In this document: positions 23,396-35,379 of the stretch, piece after piece | Layout of the letters: every line of letters starts with the position of its first letter | Numbering within the stretch: the first letter of the stretch is position 1 | Assembly: GCA_963573385.1 (NCBI GenBank) | Contig: CAUYLG010076886.1 | Coordinates: 1 to 64,000, forward strand | Length of the DNA stretch: 64,000 bases | Direction: 5' to 3' | Origin: Cacajao melanocephalus | Lineage: Eukaryota; Chordata; Mammalia; Primates; Pitheciidae | The notes under the pieces: generated by a model | The model's database searches: none | What the model saw: the letters and a program-made list of their open reading frames with translations, nothing else | Told to the model about the DNA's origin: nothing | Translations under genes and position numbers: made by a program

Positions 23396-23869
23396 ATTAT
23401 TTCAATAACGTATTACCCTGAAAATATTTTACCTTGCTTGATTTGACAATATAATTTTGGGGGAAGAGGGAAAAATAAGAATATAAATGTAGAAGACAAA
23501 CAGGAATTAAATTAATATACAACATGATACTCGAATGGTGAATACCCTTGATAGAAGTAAGCTAAGCTTGGGTTCTAAGCTTCCTAAACAATGTGAAATA
23601 GAAAATACCATTAGCTGTGTGCATCAAAATATTCACAAGATGAAAACAAACCACTTGTTTAGGAGATAGCTCTTTGTCATGAGAAATTAGAGGAATTTCT
23701 CTGGTAAGTTTTCACAGAGAGGTACCAGAATGGTTTGTTAAACAATGTTTCACACAAACGTTTATATTTTATACACAATGGGTCTGATTTTTGTCACAAA
23801 AAAGCCCAATTTCTTATATCAAAGCTCAAGGTGATTATAATTTTAGCCTGTAAGATAAATAATCTGATA

Positions 23870-24174
<305 letters not shown>

Positions 24175-24239
24175 GTAAGCGAATGCTCCACTACAGACTA
24201 AAAACAAACAAAAAAGCATAGTAAGCAATTGTCTAATCA

Positions 24240-24600
24240 ATTAGGCAATATTAAGCAGTTAATCTGAGTTAGGCACTGTCCTTGTCACTAGAGATGCAAC
24301 TAGCAACAGGACTCACTGTTTGCTCTCAGACTACTGGGGACACAGACAAGCTAACAGACAATTGCAATAGTGTATGAGCAGTAGAAGGAGAGGGAAAGTG
24401 TAGCATGATACGTGAAAGCAAAGCATATTCCCAAATGAGGCCTGAAGGATGGTTTCCAAGGGGAAGTCACATCTGTGTAGCAGCTTGGAAGGGAGAAGAA
24501 ACTCCCGAAGAAGAGACTAGGAACATGGGAATAGATGAAACAGCCAGGCTTGAAGGGAACAAAGAAGTGAACACCTTTCCTCCAGTGAGTTAACAGTTGT
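24240..24600 (-). mobile_element. L2 3' end, antisense
   Basis: Reversed L2 3' terminal region: GAGTTAGGCACTGTCCTTGTC, AGAGATGCAACTAGCAACAG, GGGGACACAGACAAGCTAAC, then an ORF2 part with AAATGAGGCCTGAAGGATGG. Strongly diverged but in the right order over some 300 bp. Confidence 0.65.
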
Positions 24601-24944
24601 ATCTCTAGTCCTTAGAACAGAGTTATCGAAACACATTTTTAACTCATAATTTCTTAAATGTTGATAGAGTAACATTGCTTAAAACAGTAAATATCATCTA
24701 CCTAAAACTTATGAAGAGCATTGTATTTAATGTTGAAACTCAGAAGCATTCTCATCAGAATCAGAAACGAGATAAGAGTGATTTCTGTTATCTTTGTTAT
24801 CCAACATTGTTTGGCAGATGATAGTTAAAAATGAACAATGTATATTTTGAGACAGTAGAGGCAAATTCATTAATTTGTCTTCATTAGATGATATACTCAT
24901 CTATATAGAATATTTAAGACTCTACATATAACTCAGAGGAGATG
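24601..24944. other. Unassigned non-coding sequence
   Basis: No recognisable repeat or gene between the L2 and the next L1 fragment. Confidence 0.55.
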
Positions 24945-25300
24945 AAAGTTACTGATTCAAATAAATATATAAAAATCAAGAATATTCTTATACCTCAGCA
25001 ATCCCATAAAATGTAATAGAAAACAAAAGCCTCTATATACCAGGAACAAAACTATGAAAAGTAAATTTAACAAAAGATGTACAAGATCTCTTTGGACAAA
25101 ATTATAAAATGTTAACAAAATATATAATATAGAATGGGAATATGTGAGTTTTACAATGTTATAGAGAATTTTCTACAAATTAATCTATAAATGCAAAGTA
25201 ATTTAAATCAAAATATTATACATTAGAACTCATGGAGTCTACATCTAAAATTCATTGCTTGAACTGTATAGTAAGCCTACTTTTTAAAATATAATATTTG
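24945..25300 (+). mobile_element. Old L1M ORF2 fragment (sense)
   Basis: Diverged ORF2 sequence C-terminal to the RT core: AAATTTAACAAAAGATGTAC, AAGATCTCTTTGGACAAAAT, then ATTAATCTATAAATGCAAAG and AATTTAAATCAAAATATTAT. It is independent of the L1 block starting near 26165, which begins again at the 5' side of ORF2. Confidence 0.65.
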
Positions 25301-26164
25301 GGGGAATAGTATGTAAAAATTTTTCATCTATTTGATGATAAGAAGTATGAAGCCACAGCTTTAGGAAGCATAGCACTTTTTAAAGCAAATGAGAAAAATA
25401 ATTTTACAATGAAACACACTAAAGACAGAAAGAAGAAAGCAGGCTTCTACTTCTAACCAGGTAATGCAGTGCAGGACTTCCCTTTCTGACATGAACAATA
25501 AAACCAAGTAAATACAAAGCAACTGTGTGTAAGCACTGGATCATAAGCAGCTGAGAACTGTCATCCCTAAGAGAGAGGAAACACATGAAATGACACCATA
25601 CTCACAAGGGGTCTCCAGGGAGAGGTCCCGAAATACAACAGAGGGAAGCAAACCTAAAGCAGAGCATTATGGAGTCACTAATGAAGAGGCAGAGAGTTCA
25701 AGGCTACTGAAACAGCTGAACTTTGCATGACAGATAAAACCAGAAAGGAGAACATAGTGGAGAGAGGGACTTCTAAGTATGTGTATGGGTTCCTTGAAAG
25801 TCCTTAAGGCTAGGGTGGGATTCTGCATTGCCCAACAGAAAGTGCTAGAAGGTTCAGAGTGGAGCTGATATTGCACAGTTGTGATAGGTGCAGTGCTGTG
25901 GCCTAATTAGAATGGAAAGGGATTATTAAGTCAATACCTGAGCATTCAGCTGATACACCAGCAAGATCATACCTCAGGAGCAAAAACCATGTCTGAAAGT
26001 TACGTAACCTTCTTTAAGAAAATCTAAAATGAAGCCCCAACTAAATATAGTAGAGATGCTAGCAAATTTGCATCCTATTAAAATAAAATTCAATGCTCTA
26101 AAAAAGACATCAATCCAGACTTAATAACAATTGATAATTCACAATAACCAGCATTCTTGCTTAT
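25301..26164. other. Unassigned; possibly 5' part of the next L1M
   Basis: No gene. The purine-rich character and the position directly upstream of an L1M ORF2 start would fit an old L1 5' UTR/ORF1 region, but I could not match it motif by motif. Confidence 0.4.
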
Positions 26165-26425
26165 TCCCTAGACATAAGAATCGCCGAAAAGAGAAATATG
26201 TATTTATTTAATCCAAAAGAAGAAGGAAAAAGAGAAACAATATGACAAGAGATAGGATAGAAAACAAGTAGAAATATGGCATACATAATCCCAAATATAT
26301 CAATAACTGCATTAAATGTAAATGGACCAAGCACTCCAATTAAAATGCAGAGATTATCAGATGGTGTAATAAAGTAAGACCTGACAAAATGCAACCTACA
26401 GAGATTCACCTTAAAATATAAAGAT
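26165..26425 (+). mobile_element. Old L1M, start of ORF2
   Basis: AATATATCAATAACTGCATT and AAATGTAAATGGACCAAGCA (26293-26333), then CAATTAAAATGCAGAGATTA, are the first part of ORF2 in sense. The last 13 bases (AAAATATAAAGAT) are the target duplication of the L1 that cuts it. Confidence 0.75.
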
Positions 26426-26448
26426 ACTTTATGATCCATCAGTTCCTC

Positions 26449-26488
<40 letters not shown>

Positions 26489-27160
26489 GTGTATAGATAG
26501 ACAGAAAAGAAATAAATGTATTGGAGAGTTATCTGCACTCCAATGTTTACTGCAGCACTATTCACAATATATAGAATCAAACCAAGAGATCATTAGTGGA
26601 TGAATGGATAAAGAAAACGTGGTATCTACATACACAATGAAATATTATTATTCAGATATAAAAATAATAAAATCCTGTCATCTGCAGTAACATGGATGGT
26701 AATGGGGGTCATTATGTTAAGTGAAATATGTCAAGAACAGAAAAATACTGCATGTTCTCACTCATATGTGGGAGTTAAAAGAGGGAATCTCATGAAGATA
26801 GAGAGTAGACTGGTGGTTATCAGAGGCTGGGAAGGGGAAGGAGGAAGGGAGTTGAAGAGGGGCTGATTAATAGACATAATAGATGGAAGGAGTAAAACCT
26901 AGTGTTTGATAAATCAGCAAGGTGATTATTGTTAACATTAATCTGTTGTACATTTCAAAGTAACCATAAAAGAATAATTCAAATGTTCCTAGCGTAAAGA
27001 AAAGGTAAATATTGACAATGATTGATATCCTAAGTATCCCAATTCACTCTTTACGTATTATATACATGTATCAAATTATCTCATGTATCCCAAAATATGT
27101 AATTACATATCAAAAAATAAAACCATCAGAGGAAAACAAACAAAAATAAAATATAAAGAT
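26413..27160 (+). mobile_element. L1MA-type 3' end nested in older L1M, exact 13-bp target duplication
   Basis: The insert 26426-27147 is a 5'-truncated L1: TATCTGCACTCCAATGTTTA, GAATGGATAAAGAAAACGTG, CTGCATGTTCTCACTCATAT, AGGCTGGGAAGGGGAAGGAG, TAGTGTTTGATAAATCAGC, and the end ACATGTATCAAATTATCTCATG with a short A-rich tail. AAAATATAAAGAT is present at 26413-26425 and 27148-27160. The host L1M continues on both sides, so insertion order is certain. The 3' UTR is of L1MA type. Confidence 0.93.
26452..26486. repeat. (TG)n microsatellite inside the L1MA
   Basis: Seventeen TG units. It replaces the stretch of the L1 that normally reads like TGGGTATATATCC, so it arose after insertion by expansion within the element. 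Confidence 0.97.
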
Positions 27161-28084
27161 GAAACTAGGTTTAAAGTAGAAGTATGACAAAAGTACACCA
27201 CGTAGACATTAAGCACATGGAAGTCTAAAAGGATAAATTTATATCAAACTAAGTAGATTTCAAGATAAGAAGCATTAGAGATGAAAAAGAACATTTCATG
27301 CTGAAAGAGCAAAATCATTTGAAATGTAACAATCTTCATTGTGTCTGTGGCTAATAACTGTCTTGAAAGATATGAAGCAAAACTGGCAGAACTAAAGAGA
27401 GAAATAAAAGAAATTCCAAGTTGGAGTCGTAGATTTTGTCTCTTCTCTCAGAAACGAATTGAAAAAGGTGACAAGAAATCAATAGGGATATAGAAAATCT
27501 GACCTCAGAACATTACACCCAGCAACTGCGGAAAACACTTTTTTTTCCCAGCGCATATGAAATTGGCCCAGATATATCATATTCTGGGCAATAAAATAAG
27601 TGGTAATACATTTCAAAACTAATGAGAAAAAAATTACATTGTCAGAAAGAAAAGAGGCCATATCACTATGTATCCTCTAGTCATGTAAGAATAAGGAAAT
27701 ATTATCTACAAGTCAATTACAGCAATGAATTAGATGAAAATAGACACATTTCTTAAAAACTCAGTTTACCAAAATCAACATGAGAAATTACAGAAAACCA
27801 AAAAACTATTTACTATTTAAATAGATTTGTAATAATATATCTTCCTGCAAAGAAAAGCCCAGACAGATACACTGGTGTCTCCTAACAAATGAATTATGTC
27901 CATTTTCACACAAACTGTTTGCAAAATAGCAGAGGACACTTCCCTAATTAATATTATGAAGCCATCTATCTGTAATGACAACATATTGACTATAATAAAG
28001 ATTGGCATGGTCATTACAAGAAAAAAATACACAGGATTAAGTTTTCTTATGAACAAAGATATACCTACCCTATTTATCTTCCAC
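27161..28084 (+). mobile_element. Old L1M, ORF2 endonuclease to RT start
   Basis: Continues the host L1 beyond the nested L1MA: AAGTAGATTTCAAGATAAGA near 27251, AACTGGCAGAACTAAAGAG near 27383, TATCATATTCTGGGCAATAA near 27575, AAAGAAAAGCCCAGACAGAT near 27848 and AGAGGACACTTCCCTAATTA near 27931. Diverged and non-coding. Confidence 0.75.
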
Positions 28085-28560
28085 CAAAAGAAGTAGAAAA
28101 AGGCAATAAAAATTAGAAACCAATGAAATAGAAAAAAAGATACCACAGATAAATTTTAAAATAAATCTCTCAAAAGTGAAAAATATTAGCAACAGGAGGG
28201 GGCATCATTTGAAGAGAGGAGATTTAACATATTATTGGAGAGTACCATAAATGACTTGAAGCCAGTAAGTCAGAAATCTTGGACCAAACAAATTCTTAGA
28301 AAAATATAATGATAGAACACTCAAGAAGAAATAGCAGGCTTAAATAGTCTAATAACCATAGACATAAAATTAGTATTAAAAATTACTACAAAAAATTTAC
28401 CATCCCAAATGATTTTGTCAGCAAATTCGATGTAACTTTGAAGGAAAGGATCATTCCAATTTATTATGCATTTTCCAGAAAATGGTAAAAAATGAAAATA
28501 CACTAATTCCATGAGACCAGCAGAATCTCGAAGCCAATCTCAATTATAACTATTTATTAA
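28085..28560 (+). mobile_element. Old L1M, second copy of the region before the RT domain
   Basis: AAACCAATGAAATAGAAAAA near 28117, CTCAAGAAGAAATAGCAGGC near 28320, ATGATTTTGTCAGCAAATTC near 28409 and GCATTTTCCAGAAAATGG near 28467 repeat the ORF2 segment already passed at 27700-27950. Either a separate L1 insertion or an internal duplication. Confidence 0.65.
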
Positions 28561-28599
28561 TTATTGTGAACAATAAGAATGTGAATTAAGCTGGTTATG

Positions 28600-29134
28600 G
28601 GATGTATACATAAAATTCTATTTCTATACATGAACAAATGGGAAACAAAAATTATAAAAATATGAATGCCATTTACAATGACAATAGAGTTTTAAGAAAA
28701 GTCTAACAAAATTTGTGCAAGACAAGACTGGAGAAAACCAGATAATTTTATTTAAAGCTTAAAAATATGATGTAACTAAAAAGGGGTATCATGTTCATGA
28801 ATTAGAAGGCTCATATTATAAATATTTCTTACTCAAATGTATTTATAGATTCACTGACATGTCGATAAAATTCCAAAAAGACTTTGTAAGTTGATTGTCA
28901 TGTTTATATAGAATACACTAGACCAAAATTTGCCAAAAAATTTAAAGACACAATGTGTTTATATGTATGAGTTGCTCTACCAGGTATCAAGACCTGTTAT
29001 TAAGCAACAAATAGTGTGTTATTGGCCTAGGGATAAAGAAATTGATCAGTGAAACAAAATAGAACATGTAAACACAGATCCATCCATGAAATCCGGCATC
29101 CATTGTCACAGCAAGTGTGCAGTAAAATGGGTCA
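28600..29134 (+). mobile_element. Old L1M, ORF2 C-terminal region
   Basis: CTATTTCTATACATGAACAA near 28619, CATTTACAATGACAATAGAG near 28671, AGATTCACTGACATGTCGAT near 28848, CAGGTATCAAGACCTGTTAT near 28981 and ATTGATCAGTGAAACAAAAT near 29041 follow ORF2 in order. The last 123 bp form the left arm of the inverted repeat (next entry). Confidence 0.75.
29012..29134 (+). repeat. Inverted repeat, left arm (123 bp)
   Basis: Pairs with 30039-30161 in reverse complement over 123 bp without gaps and with only four differences (about 97% identity), all of them transitions. The sequence itself is L1M ORF2-derived. The arms are separated by 904 bp of unrelated DNA. Confidence 0.97.
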
Positions 29135-29982
29135 TTTGATTCAAAGTTATGTTCTGTGGCATTATGTGTCAGTAACTTGAGCATTCTGTAATTTATCTGA
29201 GCGTGGTGGCTGCAGGGGAACAGGGTATGTAAAGACAGATTCATATCCTGAGTGTTAGTTCTGGCATGAATGAATCACTGCCCCTCTGGGATCAAAGTTG
29301 TTGGATGTATTAGGTTTTCCAACAGGTGACCGGCTGTCCTCTTTCCACAATATTATATATTGAAAGCTCAAGTTTGGGCTCTGCTACTGACAGAGCTGAA
29401 CATTTGGGAACAGCAATATGTAGCTGAGTTCTGGCATGAAGAAACCCGGGGTCCCTGGCTTATTCATAACCCCCACTTCTCTTACCATAACTACTCTATT
29501 TATGGGGCCACTGCAGAAGACAGGATAGAGTCTGCCTGCTATTTGCCTCTAAATGCATCCTATCTACCTAGCTGTTGAGGGCCTCCTTTACTGATATGTA
29601 TTGATTATGCCTACAGTGTTGGGTCTACCCCATGTCTATTTTCCTCCTTTCATTTCCAATCTTTTGGTGTGAGTATTACCAGGTCCTTCTTAATCAGTAA
29701 AGCAGATCATTACCACTGCCCAGGAATTCATGCATCTTCTACCTCAGGTTATTTTTCTCTCCATACAAAAAACTATGACCAAGTATGTCTACTGCTTATG
29801 GCTCTACAAATTGATTTTCTTTTCTCATTGTTCTTTGATGTCATTGCTGAGTAAGGCTATAGCACAGCCTCGGACCAATTCTGTCTTTGCCAACATGTTG
29901 AATTAACCTGCTTCTGGAGCAAGGCTTCCATTTTCTTTTTGGTTCTTTGTTAGGTGGCTTTAGAGAATAGCCCAAGTGGCTG

Positions 29983-29986
<4 letters not shown>
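29135..29986. other. Unassigned sequence inside the inverted repeat
   Basis: About 850 bp between the arms. It does not read as L1. A segment around 29440-29680 has a faint look of old endogenous retrovirus internal sequence, but I could not confirm this. No gene is called; the open frames (up to 72 codons) have no supported function. Confidence 0.4.

Positions 29987-30030
<44 letters not shown>
29987..30030. repeat. (TG)n microsatellite
   Basis: About 22 TG units followed by GTGGGGGG, abutting the right arm of the inverted repeat at 30039. Such alternating purine-pyrimidine runs can adopt Z-DNA (general knowledge), and the break of the inverted duplication falls here. Confidence 0.97.
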
Positions 30031-30031
<1 letters not shown>

Positions 30032-30038
30032 TGGGGGG

Positions 30039-30161
30039 TGACCCATTTTATTGCATACTTGCTGTGACAATGGATGCCAGATTTCATGGATGGATCTGTG
30101 TTTACATGTTCTATTTTGTTTCACTGATTAATTTCTTTATCCCTAGGCCAATAACACACTA
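30039..30161 (-). repeat. Inverted repeat, right arm (123 bp)
   Basis: Reverse-complement copy of 29012-29134. Read on the minus strand it is the same L1M ORF2 piece, but none of the L1 that flanks the left arm is present beyond it, so it is a copied fragment rather than a separate L1 insertion. Confidence 0.97.
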
Positions 30162-31200
30162 GGCCATCACCACAACAGATGTTGGCAATATGGAGATCTG
30201 ACCCATCTGTTCTTACAATTTGGAGGGCCATCAGGAATGCTCAGGACAAATTCTGAATGTACAACTTGTATTTTATGATGAATTGTGACTGCACCTGTCC
30301 AACTTAGTAACTTGATGAATCTGACTATACCCAACTCATAGTTGCATCAGGTGGTTAGACACTGTCTGCTAGGGTCAGGTAGCATGACAGAAATTGCTTT
30401 TCAACACCAGACAGTACCCTGCTTCAGAACTCTTGTGTTCTATGCAGTGACTCATTTACTGGGGATGACCAGAGGCTTTATCTTAGTACATTCTCCACCA
30501 CAGATCCCTCTAGCCCTATTGGATTCGCTGTGTCCTGTGGTCTGGACTGGTGACAAAGTTCTTTCTTATCCTATGCACTTAAAACTGGCAGCCTTTGAGT
30601 CACTTAATAAATGAATCAGGGAACTTTATGCAAAACGGTTTATGCTGCCTCCAAAATACAGAGAAAACTACTAAGCCTGTGGCTGTGTTTCTCTCTTAGT
30701 GATAAAGAATGTATAGTCCAATAACTAACCCTTTCCCTTAGAATACCACAGCATGCTCCAGATTAATGGAACCTTATGAACATTATTAAAGTGGCAGGTG
30801 TCTGAATTTTAATTTTGTAGAGTATGTAGTGTCTTCTAGCATGTTATATGTCTTTTCAGGATATCTAGAATGCTAGCCACTTTCTGCTCACTAGAGCATT
30901 TTAATATATGGTATGGTGGCCAAGAATGGTATTTTGCAGAATGACAAGACGATCAAAATCTTTATAGAATACATTGCGACAAAGAAAAGGAGAAGTGACA
31001 TAGCTTAGGGAAAAGATAGTGCATGTGTACTGCTGTTGCGCCTATGTAAAAACACATGGCTCTGGTCCCCTTTACCTATGAATTTTGAAAATAATTTACT
31101 GTATCAATTATAGTCGCCATATCAATAATTGCATACCCCAAATCTCTCAATCTGTGATGATCTGTTACATCAGCAGACACACAGTGTGGAAGCTCCTCAG
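30162..31200. other. Unassigned, possibly endogenous retroviral internal remnant
   Basis: About 1 kb without recognised genes. Its position directly before an LTR-like 3' end (to about 31560) makes an internal remnant of an old LTR element plausible. I see no readable gag, pol or env motif. Confidence 0.35.
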
Positions 31201-31560
31201 GGTACCTGGCCACATATCATCCAAATACAGCAACAGCTATGGTTATGAGTATGTTCACCAATACTCTAGATCTCCTCTCCGTCCAGGCACAGAAAAGGAT
31301 TGCATTTCCCTGGCCTTTTTGAAATGAGGCTGTCTGCCCAGTAAAATGGGAAAGTCATGCGCATCACTTCTTGGTGATAACTTTTAGCCAATGTTTTGGT
31401 ATCTACATTTGCTTCCAATTGACATGGTGATTATCAAAGTGTGGGTGTAGAGTTTGTCTATTCCTGCCTCAGGTAACGTGTGTTGATCATGCCCATGTGA
31501 GCAAGAAGTAAAACTTTAGTTGTGTTAAGCCACTGAGATTTTGGGGTCATGTACAAACAA
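31201..31560 (+). mobile_element. Old LTR-like element (ERVL/MaLR group), sense
   Basis: The 3' part has the order of several old mammalian LTRs: GGCCTTTTTGAAATGAGGCT, ATGCGCATCACTTCTTGGTG, CATGTGAGCAAGAAGTAAAA, then TTGTGTTAAGCCACTGAGAT and TTTGGGGTCATGTAC. The 5' boundary is unknown and the family is not resolved. Confidence 0.5.
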
Positions 31561-31566
31561 TATACC

Positions 31567-31640
31567 CAGAGGCTGGCAAACTATGGCCCACTGCCTGTTT
31601 CTATCATATCATGTTGTTGAACCCTGATACAAACGATGCT
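31567..31640. mobile_element. MER58-like hAT MITE fragment
   Basis: CCAGAGGCTGGCAAACTATG and GCCCACTGCCTGTTTCTATC match one end of the hAT-Charlie MITE seen in fuller form at 45080-45317. Truncated by a simple repeat. Confidence 0.6.
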
Positions 31641-31648
31641 ATCATGAC

Positions 31649-31679
31649 AAAAAACAAACAAACAAACAAACAAACAAAA
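31649..31679. repeat. (AAAC)n simple repeat
   Basis: Five AAAC units flanked by A runs. Confidence 0.9.
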
Positions 31680-31839
31680 ATACCTGACATCTGAAATACA
31701 GCCCCAATCTGATGCATAAGTGGTAATAATTGTTTTTCTAAGCCCCTGATTTTTGGCATGACTTCCTATGCAGCATTTTTGCGGCAGTAACTAGTGGATA
31801 CACAATATGATTTAATTCTATAAAGTTTTAACACAGACA

Positions 31840-32030
31840 AAATTCAGCAATGGTATCTGAAGTCAGGGTGGCAGTGACTCTTGGTGAGTGGTGATGGCAG
31901 GAAGTCACAAGAAGGTGGCGGGGTTGCTGTGATGTTCTGGTTCTTGATCTATGTGGTAGATACACAGGAATATTCACTTTCTGAAAGTTCATCAAGTTTA
32001 AACAACTTGATGAACTTCTGATTTTAGTAT
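31840..32030 (+). mobile_element. Old L1M 3' UTR fragment (sense)
   Basis: GGGTGGCAGTGACTCTTGGT, GCTGTGATGTTCTGGTTCTT, GATCTATGTGGTAGATACAC and TATTCACTTTCTGAAAGTTC follow an L1MC/L1ME-type 3' UTR. A perfect hairpin lies at its end (31985-32017). Confidence 0.58.
31985..32017. repeat. Perfect 14-bp palindrome with 5-base loop
   Basis: AAGTTCATCAAGTT, loop TAAAC, AACTTGATGAACTT. The left arm agrees with the L1M 3' UTR; the right arm does not, so it was probably made by local template switching. Confidence 0.95.
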
Positions 32031-32724
32031 TCCTTATGCCAAGAAATTTTCATTTTCTTTGTGTGTCAAGAAGATAGAGGAATGAGCAATATCTGTGTGT
32101 CTTTATATTGAATGATTTATGAGGCATATTATTAAGAGCAAAAGGCAGTCACAGAATAGCCAATGTGAATAGTATGCCACCATTTGTGTGAAATTCAAAA
32201 AGGGGATATGGATACCTACATTCTGGCACAAAAAAGACACCTCTAGAATGATAAATTTAGTTGCCTCTAGAGAGGATTATTGAAAAGTCAGAATAGAAAT
32301 TAAATAAACTTTTAACTGAGGATCCCCCTTTTTGAAAATTGAAATTTTTAACCATGTGTGTATAACTGAAATTTTAAATACCAAAATTAGAGTTATAATG
32401 TATATACTATGCTATTAACTCTTCCCTTCTATTACATCTGTTCCTGATTACTATTACTTAAATAACAATGTGATAAACATTCTTAATTTTGTTTCACTAT
32501 TTAACATAGATTTCTGAAAATATGATTGGATCCAGAAATGGATGACAGATTCCCTTGAAGATTAAGTGATTTAATCACAGATATTTATATTTTATATCTT
32601 TTTTCTATTTTATAGGTAAAAATGTTTCATAATTTTAGACAAATTTTAGAAATTTTTAGAATGAGAACTTGTAAAACTAGAGTACCTTGGATAATTTATA
32701 AAAATCTCATTTGTGCTATACGTA
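32031..32724. other. Mostly unassigned; old LINE-like 3' UTR trace
   Basis: At 32135-32370 TGAATAGTATGCCACCATTT, TAGTTGCCTCTAGAGAGGAT and a TTTTTAACCATGTGTGTATA end resemble an old LINE 3' UTR. The rest is AT-rich without recognised features. Confidence 0.45.
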
Positions 32725-32835
32725 TTTTTTAACTTTTATATTGCCCAGGCTCAAACTCCTGGGATGAAGCAGTCCTCCTGCCTCAGCCTCCCAAGGCTAC
32801 TGGGATAACAGGTATGTACCTCAGTGCCCAGCTAA
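32725..32835 (-). mobile_element. Alu monomer fragment, antisense
   Basis: TATATTGCCCAGGCTCAAAC, GTCCTCCTGCCTCAGCCTCC, GGCTACTGGGATAACAGG and a GTGCCCAGCTAA end. Single-monomer length with part of the middle missing. Confidence 0.8.
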
Positions 32836-32879
32836 AGTTCTTTATTGATTTTTCATCTTGCTATTCAAAGTGCATTATC

Positions 32880-33335
32880 CTAAAATTTTTTTGTTTATAT
32901 TTAAAGTATATATTTTGATATATTCATAGTGGAATTACGAAAGTCAAATAACCTAATTCATCACCTTCCATAGTTACCTTTTATAAGAGAATCTAAAATC
33001 ATAGCAAATTTTCAGTATACAATATTAACTATTGTCTTCATGTTTTAGGTTGGAACTCTAGATTTATTCATTCTCACAACTGCAAATGTGTACCCTTTGA
33101 CCTACATCTCATTTCCTTCCCCTCCTTCCCGGTATCCATAATTCTACTGTTTCTATTTATTCAACTTGTTTTAGATTCTACATACAAATGAGATCACACA
33201 GTACTTTTCCCCCATGTCTGGCTCATTTCACTTAGCATAATGCCCTCCAAGTGCATCTGCATTGTGGCAAATGGCAGGACTTCCTCTTTTAAGGCTGAAT
33301 ACTATTTCATTGCATTTTTGTACATGCAATCCTAA
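32880..33335 (-). mobile_element. L1M 3' end, antisense
   Basis: Reversed L1: a 3' UTR part, then GCAAATGTGTACCCTTTGAC, TTTTAGATTCTACATACAAA, TGAGATCACACAGTACTTTT, TCATTTCACTTAGCATAATG, CCTCCAAGTGCATCTGCATT and GGCTGAATACTATTTCATTG of the ORF2 end. L1MA/MB/MC-type; 5'-truncated. Confidence 0.85.
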
Positions 33336-34771
<1,436 letters not shown>

Positions 34772-34939
34772 GAACTGTAATAGAAAGATGCTCAGGCTCG
34801 CCATTTCTATATATTATGCATTTCTAACATATCTTCTTCACTTAAACATATTCCTTTGGGAGCATGGTCTGCTATCACAGATTTTTCAGATATCCCCAAC
34901 ATGGAATCTACATGGATACAAGGAAATATTCTATTATAT

Positions 34940-35379
34940 TCATTAGGCTCATTAGCTGCTTTAACAAATTAATTACCAAACTTTCAGGACTTCAGCCTTA
35001 CTGAGGTCTATTTCTTCCCCAAGTAACAGTGTAATCTGGATGTTCCTGAACTTTGGAAATCATTCCTCCAGGCTGTGGTGAAGGGACCTGTGTTCATTCC
35101 CACTTGTGGCTCTGTCATTCATGACAAGGTCTGATAATTCTCTGATTCCAGCCAATAGACAGTGGGGAAAAATACATGGAGAAACAACATTGTTTCTTAA
35201 GCATCATGGATTGCAAGCACCACATTTATCACTTCTATTGTCATTCTGGACTTACTGCAAGGATCACTGGGGAACACAGACTCTGGCTAGACAGTTGCTT
35301 TCTAGGGCAATTCTATTCTATGCAAGAAGAAAGCACGATTCTCACAGTTATCTCTGCCCCATCCCACACAGCACTTGGC
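34940..35379 (-). mobile_element. Possible old LTR, reversed
   Basis: TTAGCTGCTTTAACAAATTA, a CTGAGGTCTATTTCTTCC reversed polyadenylation-like part, TTCCCACTTGTGGCTCTGTC, and a CTGGCTAGACAGTTG..CTAGGGCAATTC segment follow the order of an old mammalian LTR. Family unresolved and divergence high. Two overlapping plus-strand frames of about 100 codons lie in it and are judged fortuitous. Confidence 0.4.

Noticed and set aside
26161..26580. 139-codon minus-strand open frame, the longest in the window
   Set aside because: It runs antisense through L1 and the TG microsatellite (a run of alternating Thr-His codons) and is produced by low complexity.
31651..31678. Regularly spaced AAAC units considered as a CRISPR-like array
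   Set aside because: Simple tetranucleotide repeat in a vertebrate genome; no spacers.
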